From Syngnathus acus (taxonomy: Eukaryota; Chordata; Actinopteri; Syngnathiformes; Syngnathidae), in NCBI RefSeq assembly GCF_901709675.1, contig NC_051090.1:3498342-3562341 (forward strand): 64,000 nt of DNA, in the 5' to 3' direction. The position numbers were made by a program, and so were the translations under genes. Under the pieces are notes generated by a model, which had not been told where the DNA came from, ran no database searches, and saw nothing but the letters and a program-made list of their open reading frames with translations. Position 1 is the first letter of the stretch. Every line of letters starts with the position of its first letter. Positions 52,701 through 64,000 of this stretch are shown here, piece after piece.

Positions 52701-55700
52701 GGCAGCCAGTTCGGCCTTGGGCGGCCCTACTTTGACCCACGCCGTGACTCGAGCCACCAAGATGCTGACGGCCACCGCCATGCCCACGGTGGCCACGTCT
52801 GTACAATCACCTTCCAGGTACCATCTACCATCAGGATGATTAAATCCAAGTCCACTTTACAACCGGTCTTTCTCCTCCAGATCCACTAAGCTGGTCATAA
52901 TAGAAAGACTGCTGTTGCTGGCCGAACGCTACGTCATCACTATCGAGGTTAGAACCTCCTCCTCTGGCACAAATCTGTTTCGATTCTTCTGTAAAACCAC
53001 TTCACCCCTTCCTCGCAGGATATGTACTCGGTTCCTCGCACTATACTACCTCACGGGGCTTCGTTCAACGGACACCCCGTCACTCTTCACGTCACTTATG
53101 AGTCTACCAAAGACACGTTCACCTTAGAGGTGCTGCACCCCAAATAAGCCTTTATTGATTAGCATCTCCAGAGGAAATCTCAATTCCTTCTCTCTTCTTT
53201 GCAGACGCACAGTAATGAGACGATAGCAAGCATCCGGTGGAAGATATCCGAGCACTTGAGCTGTCCGGTGGATAATGTCCAGATCTTTGCCAATGATAGT
53301 GTGGTAGGTGTTCGTCATTGTTAAAAATAGGAGCTCTGTGTTCCTCTTTTTTTTTTTTTAATACTATTCTTATGTCACTCCCTCATTAAAGTATTGTACT
53401 CCTCTCCCAGTCATGTGTTTTCCCTGGAGTCAATTGTAGCTAATCCATCTGGCGTGTAGCGAGTGGCAAGGGAAACACCACCTTAAGCAACATCCCGGTT
53501 TTTCTTTCTTTTGTTCTCTCATTCGATCCCTTCCGCTTTCCCCTTTCACCTGGTGTTAGTTGACGATGAACCGGGACCAGAAACTGCTGTCTCAGCTCGG
53601 CTTTAGCGACGAGCAGAGCCTGACGGTGAAGAGCTCGGGCACGGGCACGCCTTCGGGAAGCTCCGAGTCGTCCGCCTCGGCCTCCAGCGGGTCCAGCTCG
53701 GCCGTCTTCAACTCCGCCTACGCTCTGGAGCAGGTAGAGCAGTAAAGCGTCCCTTTTTCACGCTTTGTTTTGGTTCCAACGTGTGTTATTGTCGTCTTAC
53801 TAGGAGAAGTCCCTGCCTGGCGTTGTTATGGCGCTGGTGTGCAATGTGTTTGAGATGCTTTACCAGCTGGCTAACTTGGATGAAACAAGGTAGAAAACAC
53901 TAAATAGTAATCATTCAAGTTAAATTGAATCACAGAATTAATGAATTTATTGAGTGCGTTTTTCCTCTTCTCCCAGGATCACTCTCCGTGTAAGAAAGCT
54001 GCTCCTCCTGATCCCAACAGATCCCGAGGTGCAGGACGCTCTCGACAACTTTGTCCCCAAAGAATCCAGCGTATGGAGCCATCAGGTAGAGGCCAGGCTT
54101 TGTTATATATTTTTTTTAATTTGCCAAACATAAATGACAAAACGGTTGGAACGTGAAACAATTTTTGGTGTAGTACCAACACTGACCTTTTGGAGGCAGC
54201 ACTCCTACTGTGTTGTTTATTCTTCTTGTAGAAGACGTTGTTCACCCTTGGCCAGGGGACCGGCTCTCGCTCACCATCGACGGCTTCTAAAAATCAGCAT
54301 CAGCCCAGCGCCGCGTCCATCCTGGAGTCCCTGTTCAGGTCCTCGGCCCCTGGCATGTCCACCTTTCGAGTGCTCTATAATCTGGAGGTAGGCGACGTCA
54401 TGTTGTGTGTGTGTGTAGTTCACCAAATGAAATGCTCACTGTTTTTAATTCACGCCTCAGGTGCTGAGTTCCAAACTCATGCCCACGTCTGATGATGAGA
54501 TGGCGAAAACAAGCAGCAAGTCCTTCTGTGACAACTTCCTCAAAGCAGGAGGCCTCAGGTATGACACATGAAGCATATTATCAAGAGTTAATACTCGGAG
54601 GGGGGGCGGAGTCATGATAGACTCGATTTTGTTCTTCTCCTAAATGGAGTTTCTGTTCATTTGCAGTCTGGTGGTGAATGTTATGCAAAGAGACTCCATC
54701 CCTTCAGAAGTGGACTACGAGACCCGACAAGGCGTCTACTCAATCTGTCTTCAGTTGGCCAGGTGCAGCCAAATTAGAGGGCACCAAGAATTTAGTCTTC
54801 CATGCTCACCTGCCTTTTATTTCATTCTATTATTTATTTATTTATTTTTTAATTTTATTTAATTTTTATTTTTTTATTTAATTTATTTACTTTTCTTAAA
54901 CCGCAGGTTCCTTCTGGTTGGCCAGAGCATGCCCATGGCCCTGGATGATGATGTCATCCGGGACGGGGATGCGCTGTCGTCCCGCCCGTTTCGCAACGCG
55001 GGCCGCGCCGGCCGCCAGCTCTCTCTCTGCGCCACACCGGAGAAGTCCACCTACAGACAGATGTCGCTCTCTGAGCGCTCATCCATCAGAGTGGAGGAGA
55101 TCATACCCGCTGCCCGTGTGGCTATTCAGGTGACGCTACTTCTGCTTACTGCTTCTCAAAATGGCCGACCCAGCACACTACACAGAACCATTTTTGTTGT
55201 AGACCATGGAGGTGGGAGACTTCACCTCTACCGTGGCCTGTTTCATGCGACTGACCTGGGCGGCGGCGGCGGGGCGACTGGATCTCGTCGGCAGCCCGCA
55301 GCCAATCCGAGAGACCCACGGCTCGCTTCTATCTCAAGGAGTGCGCACCAGAGTCAGTAGCACAGGTGAGAAAAAGGTTGGAATGCATCTTCTCTAGGAT
55401 GACCACATTTCTGAGTAGTGACGATACTAACGAAGTGTTGGGTGGTTTCACAGGAAGTAACTGCAGCTCCAGCAGCGAGGGAGAGACCACGCCCACCGCG
55501 CTGCACGCCGGCATTTGCGTCCGGCAGCAGAGCGTCTCCATAAAAGACGCCATCATCGCTCGCGAGGCTCTGTCGCTCCTGGTCACCTGCCTGCAGCTAC
55601 GTTGTCAGCAGCTGTGTAAGAATCTCAAGTCACGCTCGTGCCATTCATCTTGAGGCCTTCTGACGTGTTCTCTCCACAGCTTCTTTTTACAACCTGCCCT

Positions 55701-58700
55701 CTGTGAACGACTTCATCATTGACGTGTTGCTGGGATCTCCCAGCGGAGAGGTAAGGAGAGATTTTTTTTTTTCTTCTCAGGGTTCCAAATATCTTACTGT
55801 GAGCTTCTTCATCGTTTTTCTTTCAGATCCGCCGCGTGGCCTGCGACCAGCTGTACACTCTTAGCCAGTCGGACACGTCCGGCTTTGCCGACGTGCAGAA
55901 GCCCAACTTGTTCCTGCTCTCTGTCATCCTCACCGCTCAGCTGCCACTGTGGAGTCCCACGTCGGTGATGAGGGGAGTCAACCAGAGGTAAATCCTAGAA
56001 GAGGTCCAAATAAGATCGGAAAGGGATGAACATGGCGCTCATGTCGTTGCTTCGATTGCAGATTGCTGTCGCAGTGCACGGAATACTTTGACCTGCGATG
56101 TCAGCTCCTGGATGATCTAACAAGTGAGCGTTAAATTGAGCTCCACTCGTGTGCTCCGATTCCTTATCAACTTTACCTGGCGCAGCTTCGGAGATGGAGG
56201 CGTCGCACGTCATCACCGCCACCATGCTGGAGGACGAAATCTCTTGGCTGGACAATTTTGAGCCCAGCTGGAGCTCAGAGATGGAGACCAGCGAGGCGGA
56301 CAACATCCTCCTGGCGGGACACCTGCGGCTCATCAAGACCTTGCTCTCACTTTGCGGCAAAGAGAAGGAGCATCTCGGTAAGTAGTAGCGGACAGAAGTA
56401 TTGGGACGCCAACGTTTAGATTGAAAAGTTTGTCGACACCGATCCTTAAATTTCTTTCCACAGGCCCGTCGCTGATCCAGCAGCTGTTGGATGACTTCCT
56501 GTTCCGAGCGTCACGCATCATCATCAACACCTCCAATTCCACCGCCTCCCCGGCCCCCAGTCACGATTTCCACCCAAAGTATGATAATCGCTCAAGATTA
56601 TTTTTCAAGACAGAAAATAAAATGTTTTTTTTTTTCGGGACTACCTGATCCAGGTGCAGTACGGCCAGCAGCCGTCTGGCGGCCTACGAGGTCCTGGTGA
56701 TGCTGGCCGACAGCTCCCTCTCCAACCTGCGACTGATCACCAGCGAGTTGCTCTCCATGCACCACCAGTCCGACCCGTCGCTCTGTAAAGAGTTTGATGT
56801 AAGGCGAGATATTCCACCCGAGCTCTGACGTTCAATTTTCTTACCTCGTCTTTGTCAGTATCTTCCTCCTGTAGAGAGCCGCTCCGTTTCGGGTTTTGTG
56901 GGTCTGAAGAACGGCGGAGCCACGTGTTATATGAATGCCGTTTTCCAGCAGCTTTACATGCAGCCGGGTTTACCAGAGGTACCCTCGGCGTTATTATTAT
57001 TTTTTTATTTATTTATTATATTATTTTATTATGTCATTTATTATTAGATATATAATATTTTTTTATTTATAAAATTTATATATTATTTATTATTTATTTA
57101 ATATATATATATTTACATGGCTGTTCACATAAATTATCGCTTCTCAAGGCGTTCCTGTCGATCGAGGACGACACAGACCAGCCCGATGAGAGCGTCTTCT
57201 ACCAGGTTCAGTCTTTGTTTGGTCACCTGATGGAGAGCAAACTGCAGTACTACGTCCCGGAGAACTTCTGGAAGGTATTAGAAGATTTGAGAAAAATAAA
57301 AATGAAGTGCTTAAAAATATGGGCTCCATTTTAAGATCTTCAAGATGTGGAACAAAGAGTTGTACGTGCGAGAGCAGCAGGACGCGTACGAATTCTTCAC
57401 CAGCCTGGTGGACCAGCTTGATGAACATCTCAAGGTATGATATTCATCCCATATAAGCTTACCGTGCTCTAAATCTGACCTTTTCCTCCCTCTCTGCCAG
57501 AAAATGGGCCGAGAGCAAATCTTCAAAAACACCTTTCAGGGCATCTTCTCCGACCAAAAAATCTGCAAAGACTGCCCTCATCGGTGAGTCTGTGGCCACT
57601 ACATTAGGTATTGTATCTTTCATCGAACCCGACAACTAAATGGAAACTGAATTGCAGGTACGAGCGGGAAGAGACCTTCATGGCGCTGAACCTCGGCGTG
57701 ACCTCTTGTCAGAGTCTGGAGATCTCACTGGACCAGTTTGTCCGAGGGGAGGTTCTGGAAGGCAGCAACGCTTACTACTGTGAGAAATGCAAGGAAAAGG
57801 CATGTAAAGCTTCTCGTCTTTTTATTTTTTTTATGACCACCGTTCCTTGAAGCTCTCTTGTATTAAACAGAGGACCACTGTGAAGAGGACGTGCATCAAA
57901 TCGCTCCCCAGCGTTCTCTGCATCCATCTCATGCGCTTCGGCTTCGACTGGGAAAGCGGACGCTCCATCAAATACGACGAACAGATTCGGGTGCGTATGG
58001 AAGGAAGGTTTGATCCATCCGTGTCGAGACCGACGAGACGTCAACTCGTGTTTTGCAGTTCCCCTGGGTGCTGAACATGGAGCCGTACACCGTGTCGGGG
58101 ATGGCGCGCCAAGACTGCAGCGGCGAGGGCGGCGAGGGCCGAGGCGACGGCACGTCTGGCGGCTCGCCCAGGAAAAAGGTCACCATCTCGGAGAACTACG
58201 AGCTGGTGGGCGTAGTGGTCCACAGCGGCCAGGCGCACGCCGGCCATTACTACTCCTTCATCAAAGATAGACGGTAAGTTGTGTACAATTGAGTATTTGT
58301 CCGTGTTGATGATATTTTTGTCCACCGGTGCGCAGCGGCAGCTCGCGAGGACGTTGGTACAAGTTCAACGACAACGTGGTGGAGGAGTTTGACATGAACG
58401 ACGAAACTCTGGAGTACGAGTGCTTCGGAGGAGAATACCGCCCCAAAGTTTACGATCAGTGTGAGCATCACGTGCAAACTGTTTGGAGCTCCGTGAAGAG
58501 CAAAATTTTGATTCCCGCGTGTGTGTGTTTGCAGCCAATCCTTACCCGGATGTGAGGAGGAGATACTGGAATGCCTACATGTTGTTTTATCAGAAAATCA
58601 GCGATCAAAACTCGCCCGTCCTGCCCAAAAAAAGCCGGGTCAGCATCATGAGGCAGGAAGCAGAGGACCTCACGCTGTGAGCGATGGGCACTTTTTAAAA

Positions 58701-61700
58701 TCAAGTCAGCAAAGGTGGCAAAATGAATGAATGAAGTTTTTTTGTTTAGGTCCGCTCCCTCCTCGCCCGACGTGTCGCCGCAGTCGTCCCCCCGCCCCCC
58801 CAGGGCCAACAACGATCGCCTCACCCTGCTCACCCGCCTGGTCCGCAAGGGTGAGAAGAAAGGCCTGTTTGTGGAGAAGATGCCCACCAGCATCTACCAG
58901 GTGGGCGTCGAGCTTCCCGCGTCCTGATTGCGTCACCGCCTTGACCTCCCGGTTGACTTTGTGACCCCGAGTAGATGGTGAGGGACGAGAATCTCAAGTT
59001 CATGCGGAACAGAGACGTCTACAACAGCGACTACTTCAACTTCACGCTCTCGCTGGCGTCCGTCAACGCGGTGCGTTTTTCTTTTTCAGGTGCCGACAAC
59101 TCCGTAATTATTGAAGACAAAATTAAATCTTGTTTTTTTCTTTGCAGACTAAACTGAAGCACCCAGACTACCAGGCCATGGCCAAAGAAAGTCTCCAGCT
59201 GGCCGTCCATTTCCTCTTCCACACCTACCTGCACACCAAAAAGAAGCTCCGGTATGAATAAAGACGAGTACCAACACGAGCAGTCGCATTTATGTCACGA
59301 TGTCTTCTTCACCCAAACGAGCAGCGTGGACACCGAGGAGTGGATGGCCACCGTGGAGGTGTTGCTGTCCAAAAGCAGCGCGGCTTGCCAGTGGATGATT
59401 CAGTACCTGGTTGGATCGGAGGGACGGGAAATGACCAGGTGAGAATTAATCAGGCGCCCTCTAGCGGCCTTTACTGTAAAGACAGCTTGAGTGAAAAGCA
59501 ACAACAACAAAACTCTGAGGACACTTTCTGTTCTGTTCATCGTCTCTAATGATGATAATAATAATAATGGTGATGATGATGTTCTTCTTGCTGTAGGATT
59601 TGTCTTCTGGAATGCGGCATGAGGGAAGTACGGGTGGTGGTGGCGTCCATCCTGGAGAAGACCCTGGAGAGCGCGCTGCACTTTGCCGACCCGGGTCTGG
59701 ACGGGCTGACGGACGCCCTGCTCTCGCTGCTGGACAAGGACGTCCCTGAGAACGTGAAGAACTGCGCGCAGTACTTCAGCCTCTTCAGTAACTTCTCTCA
59801 GAAGGTAACGACGGCAATTTCACACGTCGTGGTTTCCATACAATTGAATTATTTTTTTTCCACTCAGGGTTGTGAAGCTTGTCAACTGTTGTTGAAGCAC
59901 TCGGCCTATCGCCGGATGCTCCTTTTCCTTTTGGGACCTAATCGCCAAAACAATCAGGTAGACTTTTAATCACAAGCAGGTGCGATCACCATCTTGCTTC
60001 GTCTTTCCATCAAGTTCTCCTCTGGTTCTCTATAGAACCGGCGGTGGAGTCCGGCACAGGCTCGAGAGTTTCTCCACCTCCACAGCACTCTGGCGCTCAT
60101 CACAATGCACTCGGACCTCGATTCCCAGCGGACGCACTGTGAGTACACGCCCCCGACCCGCATATTTGTTTTCACGTTACAATCAAGCTGATTATGTCCT
60201 CGACGCAGCTCCGGAAGGGTTCTGCCTGCGTGTCGGCAGCATCCCATCCTCCACGCCGCTCCTGCCTCTCCACCCGGACATCCTGGCAAACATCTTCACC
60301 CCAGAGGGACAACCCTACCTTCTCGAGGTCATTTAAAAAGCACGTTAAAAGAATATGGAACCAAAATTTAACACCATGAATGTTCAGGTGATGTTCGCCA
60401 TGCGAGAGCTGTCGGGTCCCTTGACGCCTCTCATCAGCATGGTGACCTACTGCTCCTACTGCAACGAGCCTTTCTCCTTAGGGGTGCTTCAGCTCCTCAA
60501 GGTAAGCGACACAATCTTCCGACGTGGCTTCTCTTCATTTCAACCCCTTTTGTGTCCCGGCAGACGCAGCTGGAGACGGCACCGCCTCACGAGTTGAAGA
60601 ACATCTTTCACATGCTGCAGGAGCTTCTGGTGAGTGCTCGGGCGATACCATGATGATGTCACCAACAGGTTGGTGAGTGTCAGTTTGTCTGGTTAAGGTG
60701 GTGGAGGACCCGCTGCAGTCCCAGAGGCTCAAGTACGCTTTTGAGTCGGAGAAAGGCCTGCTGGGTAAGTCACCTATCATCTCGCTCAAACCTATTTTCG
60801 AAGGATAAATAAATCCAAAATTTGATACTCCGCAGCTTTGATGCACCAGAGCAACAACGTGGACAGCAGACGTTGCTACCAGTGTGTCAAGTTCCTGGTC
60901 ACCTTGGCCCAGAAGTTCGTAGCAACCGCTGTAATCCAGTCAAATGTTTAAACTATGATTTGTTTACACTTTTTTTTTTTTTTTTTTTTTTGCCGCCAGG
61001 TGTGTTCCAGCCAAGGATTATTTCAAGGATTTATCTGGTCACTGGAGTTGGGCAGTGCAATGGCTCCAGAAGAAGGCACGCTTATATTCAGTTCTAGAAA
61101 AAGACGTTCTAAATAAATTGTATACAGTCATCATCAATGTCTCCACTTATCCTCAGATGACAGAACATTATTGGACGCCGCAGAGTAACGTGTCCAATGA
61201 GACGTCAACCAATAAGAGCTTCCAGCGCACCATTTCGGCGCAGGTATGCACATATCAGATTTCATTTTTTTTGCATTCCAAAAAATCTGATCAATTGAAG
61301 CAGGGTGTGTAGACTTTTTATATCCTCTGTGATATACATCTGTATAGTGTGTGCGTCTGCTTGTATTCATATTTGTGTGTGTGTTTCTTTTATTCTCAAA
61401 TGTGTTTGTACTAAAAAATCGTTGTGACCATCTGCCTTGTATCGTAAAAACTTTATAAATTGCACACCCACTTACACAGTCTTTGCTGCCGCCTCAACTC
61501 TGTGTATTTGTGTGAACCCGTGAAGGACACGCTGGCGTACGCTACGGCCTTGTTGAACGAGAAGGAGCAGTCGGGCAGTAGCAACGGCTCCGACGGAAGC
61601 CCCGCCAACGAGAACGCAGAGCGCAGCCTAAGACAGGTAAACCCAACGACACACAGGTAGTCAGCGTTTCTTGTTTTTTTTACAACGCAACTCTCCTCCT

Positions 61701-61772
61701 CGTGGGCAGGGATCCGAGTCTCCTATGATGCTCGGCGATTCTAAGAGCGACCTGGAGGACGTGGACCCTTAA
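43716..61772 (+). CDS. usp24: Ubiquitin carboxyl-terminal hydrolase 24
   Basis: USP24 is a large cysteine deubiquitinase (substrates such as DDB2 and p53 in human). I trace 66 exons giving 2593 residues (human 2620). First exons: 43716-43994, 45963-46140, 46223-46290, 46357-46500, 46583-46708, 47358-47393, 47693-47758, 48751-48816, 48895-48969, 49123-49281. Last exons: 60836-60914, 61000-61075, 61157-61243, 61526-61636, 61710-61772. An N-terminal UBA domain ([18 protein letters not shown]) is followed by a long helical-repeat region, a ubiquitin-like segment in 53019-53733, and the USP domain in 56859-58676. The catalytic Cys is in [15 protein letters not shown] (56859-56978), the zinc-binding CxxC pairs in 57501-57799, and the His in HAGHYYSFI (58059-58273). 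The C-terminus ends [10 protein letters not shown]. Exons at 57658-57799 and 61000-61075 seem to end at GC donors. Start chosen from the human METEEEQH. Confidence 0.95.
43995..45962 (+). other. usp24 intron 1
   Basis: The largest usp24 intron, about 2 kb. It holds a degenerate interspersed repeat at 44672-44760 and otherwise no recognisable gene or RNA. Confidence 0.6.
44672..44760. repeat. Degenerate teleost interspersed repeat
   Basis: The text GATTGCCAGCCAATCACAG, then a CATATAGACAAAC-like and a TTCACACTCAC-like segment, resembles a high-copy interspersed repeat that I recall from many fish genomes. Only a fragment is present. Family assignment is from memory and is uncertain. Confidence 0.45.
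46797..46910 (+). repeat. Six-copy 19-bp minisatellite
   Basis: Six tandem copies of a 19-bp unit, consensus GTTAGCTACTATAGCGAAT, in the usp24 intron between exons 46583-46708 and 47358-47393. Copies differ by 1-4 bases, and a partial copy precedes at about 46780. Confidence 0.9.
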
Positions 61773-62687
61773 TCTCCTTTTGAGGGCAGACAAACCCCTC
61801 CGGAAGGCGCCCGGGCCGAGCTCCACGCATCCCCTCAGCCATCCCTAATTCGGGGTGCATTTATTGCCCGAGGACGTTTTAAGGAAAAAAAAGAAAGAAA
61901 AAAAAACGAAACCACCAATCGGAACAACTTGATGCAGAAAAGAGGAATAACGTACATGTGAGGAAAAACCGAGAAAATCGTGAATGACTTCCACTGATTT
62001 ATAAGGGCAGTTTGGATTAAAGGGGAAGCTGCCGATCTTCCTCCATCCATCATCTTTTTACAGCGAGGGAATGGTGGGGCATTTTACCCTTTGTCGTTTT
62101 ACACACACACACACACGCACACACACTAGCCAATAACATTTTGTCGCATAGATGTAAGATAATGTTTTAAAAAGTCCTCTAGAGGAACCTCGACGTGAAC
62201 ACACACAGACACACACAAGCACTTGCTTGGCGGGGGGGGAGGGCGTCTTGATGGGGGGGCGGGGTCTTAAGTCTGCACTTTATTTGTTCACTACGCGCTT
62301 CCTCTAGAGCCTCGTCGCCTTTTTGTGTGCTTTCTCTGCTCATTTTAACACTACTACTCAGTACTAAGCACACAACACGCTTTTATTTTATTTTTTTTAA
62401 TATGTGCGCTCTTTTTTTGTTCTTTTACGCTCTCCATCACCTCTTTGGGCTCGGGTGCGAGCCTTATGCAAGAAACAGAATATTTGTAAATGCCAATGCC
62501 TCACACTTGCACGCACACACAGGCCAACATCAAAACCACACGCTAACGTTACCTCTGCCATGCTTTTATTTGCATTTTTGTGTCTTTGGTGCCATCTACA
62601 ATATACACACGCTCATACACGCTGTTACCTCGGCCAAGCTTTTATTTGCCTTTTTGTCCGGTGCAGTCTTGAATGGATACGCACGCT

Positions 62688-62722
62688 CACACACACACAA
62701 ACACACACACACACACACACAG
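62688..62722 (+). repeat. (CA)n microsatellite
   Basis: A nearly pure CA run of about 17 units with one interruption, in the presumed usp24 3' UTR. Confidence 0.85.
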
Positions 62723-63255
62723 AAAGACTTGTAGCTTTGACTCAATAACGCACATACACATGTGTAGCCCAGTTATCGGGAGTTCCGAAGTGCCTTAATC
62801 TCCCGATAACTCCAACTGTCACCCCCCTCCCTCCCCTGCCGCACAATGGCGTTGTGTGTGCTGGGGAAGGCTTCAGCAGATCAATGTTTACACGGCGAGG
62901 ACTTAGGAAGCAATTTCAATGGTCATGTGATCACAACCCCCCCTCACCCACCCGCCACTCACCCAACTACCCTAATGTGAGGCTTGTGTGTGACAAAAAC
63001 AGTCCCCTCGTTTGTGTTCAAAGGAAGCAGAAAAAAATAAAATACTTGACTCAATCTTTACTTTTAATGACGAGGAAAACCTGGGTTATGATGGAGGGGG
63101 GTGGAGGGGGGTGGCAACCATAATACAAGTGGATTTTACCATCAGGTTCTTTTGGACAATTCACAATCTGCCATCACGTTCTTGTGTATGTGTGTGTGTG
63201 TTTGTAACGCATGTTAAAACACTCAAGTTTTAATTTGTACGACAAGAGTTTGATT

Positions 63256-63285
63256 GGGGGGGAGGGAGGGAGGGGGGGGGGGGGG
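63256..63285 (+). repeat. G-rich run
   Basis: About 30 bases, all G except for three A interruptions, directly before the usp24 poly(A) signal. As RNA it could form a G-quadruplex near the 3' end of the usp24 transcript. Confidence 0.8.
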
Positions 63286-63298
63286 TTATTTGATATAA

Positions 63299-63304
63299 AA
63301 TAAA
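63299..63304 (+). promoter_or_regulatory. Poly(A) signal AATAAA, likely usp24
   Basis: An AATAAA about 1.5 kb after the usp24 stop codon, followed downstream by a TGTTGTTTTT-type T/GT-rich stretch. It fits the end of a long 3' UTR. Confidence 0.55.
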
Positions 63305-63571
63305 CTGGAATGCACAAGCTATGTGTAAACATCTGTTGTTTTTAATTTGCAGTTTTGTTCTCTAGAGTGCCGATGACGTCAGAGCAGATGTAGCGCGGGG
63401 CAGCTGGTGTGCCTCTTTAAGGGTGTGTGGACGCAGGAGGTGGCTGCCTCTGCGTGCCTTCCATCAAAATAAAATGACACGAATGACAAGTTGATCAACG
63501 TGTTCAATTGTTACTCCAATACTATATGTATAGTAAGAAATACTGCATATGTGAATAATGTGTATGTGTAC

Positions 63572-63874
63572 CTCTCATGTTGATTAGGACGTGCTACTTC
63601 CTCCAGGTTCTCGTTCCACATCCCGGGAGCGAGAACAATCTAATAATACACACATCAGTGTCAACAATAACAGACTTCCATGTGCAAGGAAACCAACCTT
63701 AGGGTAACACTGGCACAGGCTCCACGTGGTCCCGACCAGAACCATGGCACCGCCCAGGGCACACATGGTGGCGTAGACGTGAGGCCTCTCCCTGGTCATG
63801 ATGAAGAGGCCCAAAGCCACCACGCACCAGCCAGCAACTATCAGCCCGTAGCGGTACGGCTTCCCTTCCACCAT
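63572..63874 (-). CDS. bsnd: Barttin (ClC-K subunit), 5' exons
   Basis: Barttin is the accessory subunit of ClC-K chloride channels in kidney and ear-type epithelia. Exon 1 (63698-63874) encodes 59 residues from ATG, with two membrane helices (YGLIVAGWCVVALGLFIM, then ATMCALGGAMVLVGTTWSLC) and the CQCYP motif after helix 2, closely matching human barttin. Exon 2 (63572-63639) joins in phase and gives IVLAPGMWNENLEEV, matching ITFVP in human only weakly. The long cytosolic tail of the mammalian protein is not recognised to the left, so the gene is incomplete or short here. It is tail-to-tail with usp24; BSND and USP24 are also linked in human 1p32. Confidence 0.85.
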
Positions 63875-64000
63875 GACACTCAAGCTTGAAGGTGAGGTGG
63901 TGTGTATGTGTGTGTGTGTGTGAGAGAGGAGAAAGAGGAAGGCGGTCAAGGTTCCACTCTGCTGCCTATTAAAGCCCAAAGACAAGCGAGGCCGGGAGCG

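Larger units (their letters stand above)
61773..63571. other. usp24 3' UTR and usp24-bsnd interval
   Basis: The interval holds CA/GT runs (near 62100-62117 and at 62688-62722), a G-rich run at 63256-63285 and the likely usp24 AATAAA at 63299-63304. No PCSK9-like exon is seen, although PCSK9 lies between USP24 and BSND in human. A possible last bsnd exon at about 63379-63457 is discussed under findings. Confidence 0.6.

Noticed and set aside
62404-62748. Overlapping open frames rich in His/Thr
   Set aside because: Generated by CA-rich repeats in the usp24 3' UTR.

Overview
This window is eukaryotic nuclear DNA from a teleost fish. Genes are split into many short exons with GT-AG introns, introns are mostly 70-1000 bp, and the sequence is rich in CA/GT microsatellites. 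The conserved proteins are all vertebrate orthologues. The gene density (13 protein genes in 64 kb) points to a compact teleost genome, but I cannot name the species. I see no bacterial, phage or viral system. Exon boundaries below were worked out by hand from splice sites, reading phase and recalled human orthologues; summed exon lengths are in frame for every gene reported as complete at both ends.

Layout. 1-1050: a tandem tRNA-Pro array on the minus strand (all three proline anticodons, last copy truncated). It lies just upstream of, and apparently within an intron of, osbpl1a (+,1087-5553, C-terminal half). lama3 (-,6001-16974) is convergent with it. 16975-18803 is intergenic and contains a decayed cathepsin propeptide fragment. 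Then follow ankrd29 (+,18804-20824), plekhb2 (-,21815-22908), ing5 (+,23996-25666), cep19 (-,26475-27060), pigx (+,27485-28722), pak2 (+,30665-33526), rpp21 (+,34740-35632), aqp12 (-,35904-36939), slc35d1 (+,37664-40172), tmem205 (-,41378-42640), usp24 (+,43716-61772) and the 5' exons of bsnd (-,63572-63874).

The order is a composite of several human segments: OSBPL1A/LAMA3/ANKRD29 (18q11.2), ING5/AQP12 (2q37), CEP19/PIGX/PAK2 (3q29), and SLC35D1/USP24/BSND (1p31-32). Most neighbours are head-to-head or tail-to-tail. The closest divergent pair is cep19/pigx, with 424 bp between start codons. The genes do not form one pathway; they are housekeeping and tissue genes (sterol transport, basement membrane, chromatin reading, centrosome, GPI anchor synthesis, Rho-GTPase signalling, RNase P, water channel, nucleotide-sugar transport, deubiquitination, ClC-K chloride channel subunit).

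Most unusual points: the tRNA-Pro array with altered D-loops, a short alpha-3A-like lama3, an aquaporin-12 whose first NPA motif reads NSS, likely GC-AG introns in usp24, a perfect 16-bp inverted repeat at 29179-29222, and an apparently very short barttin.
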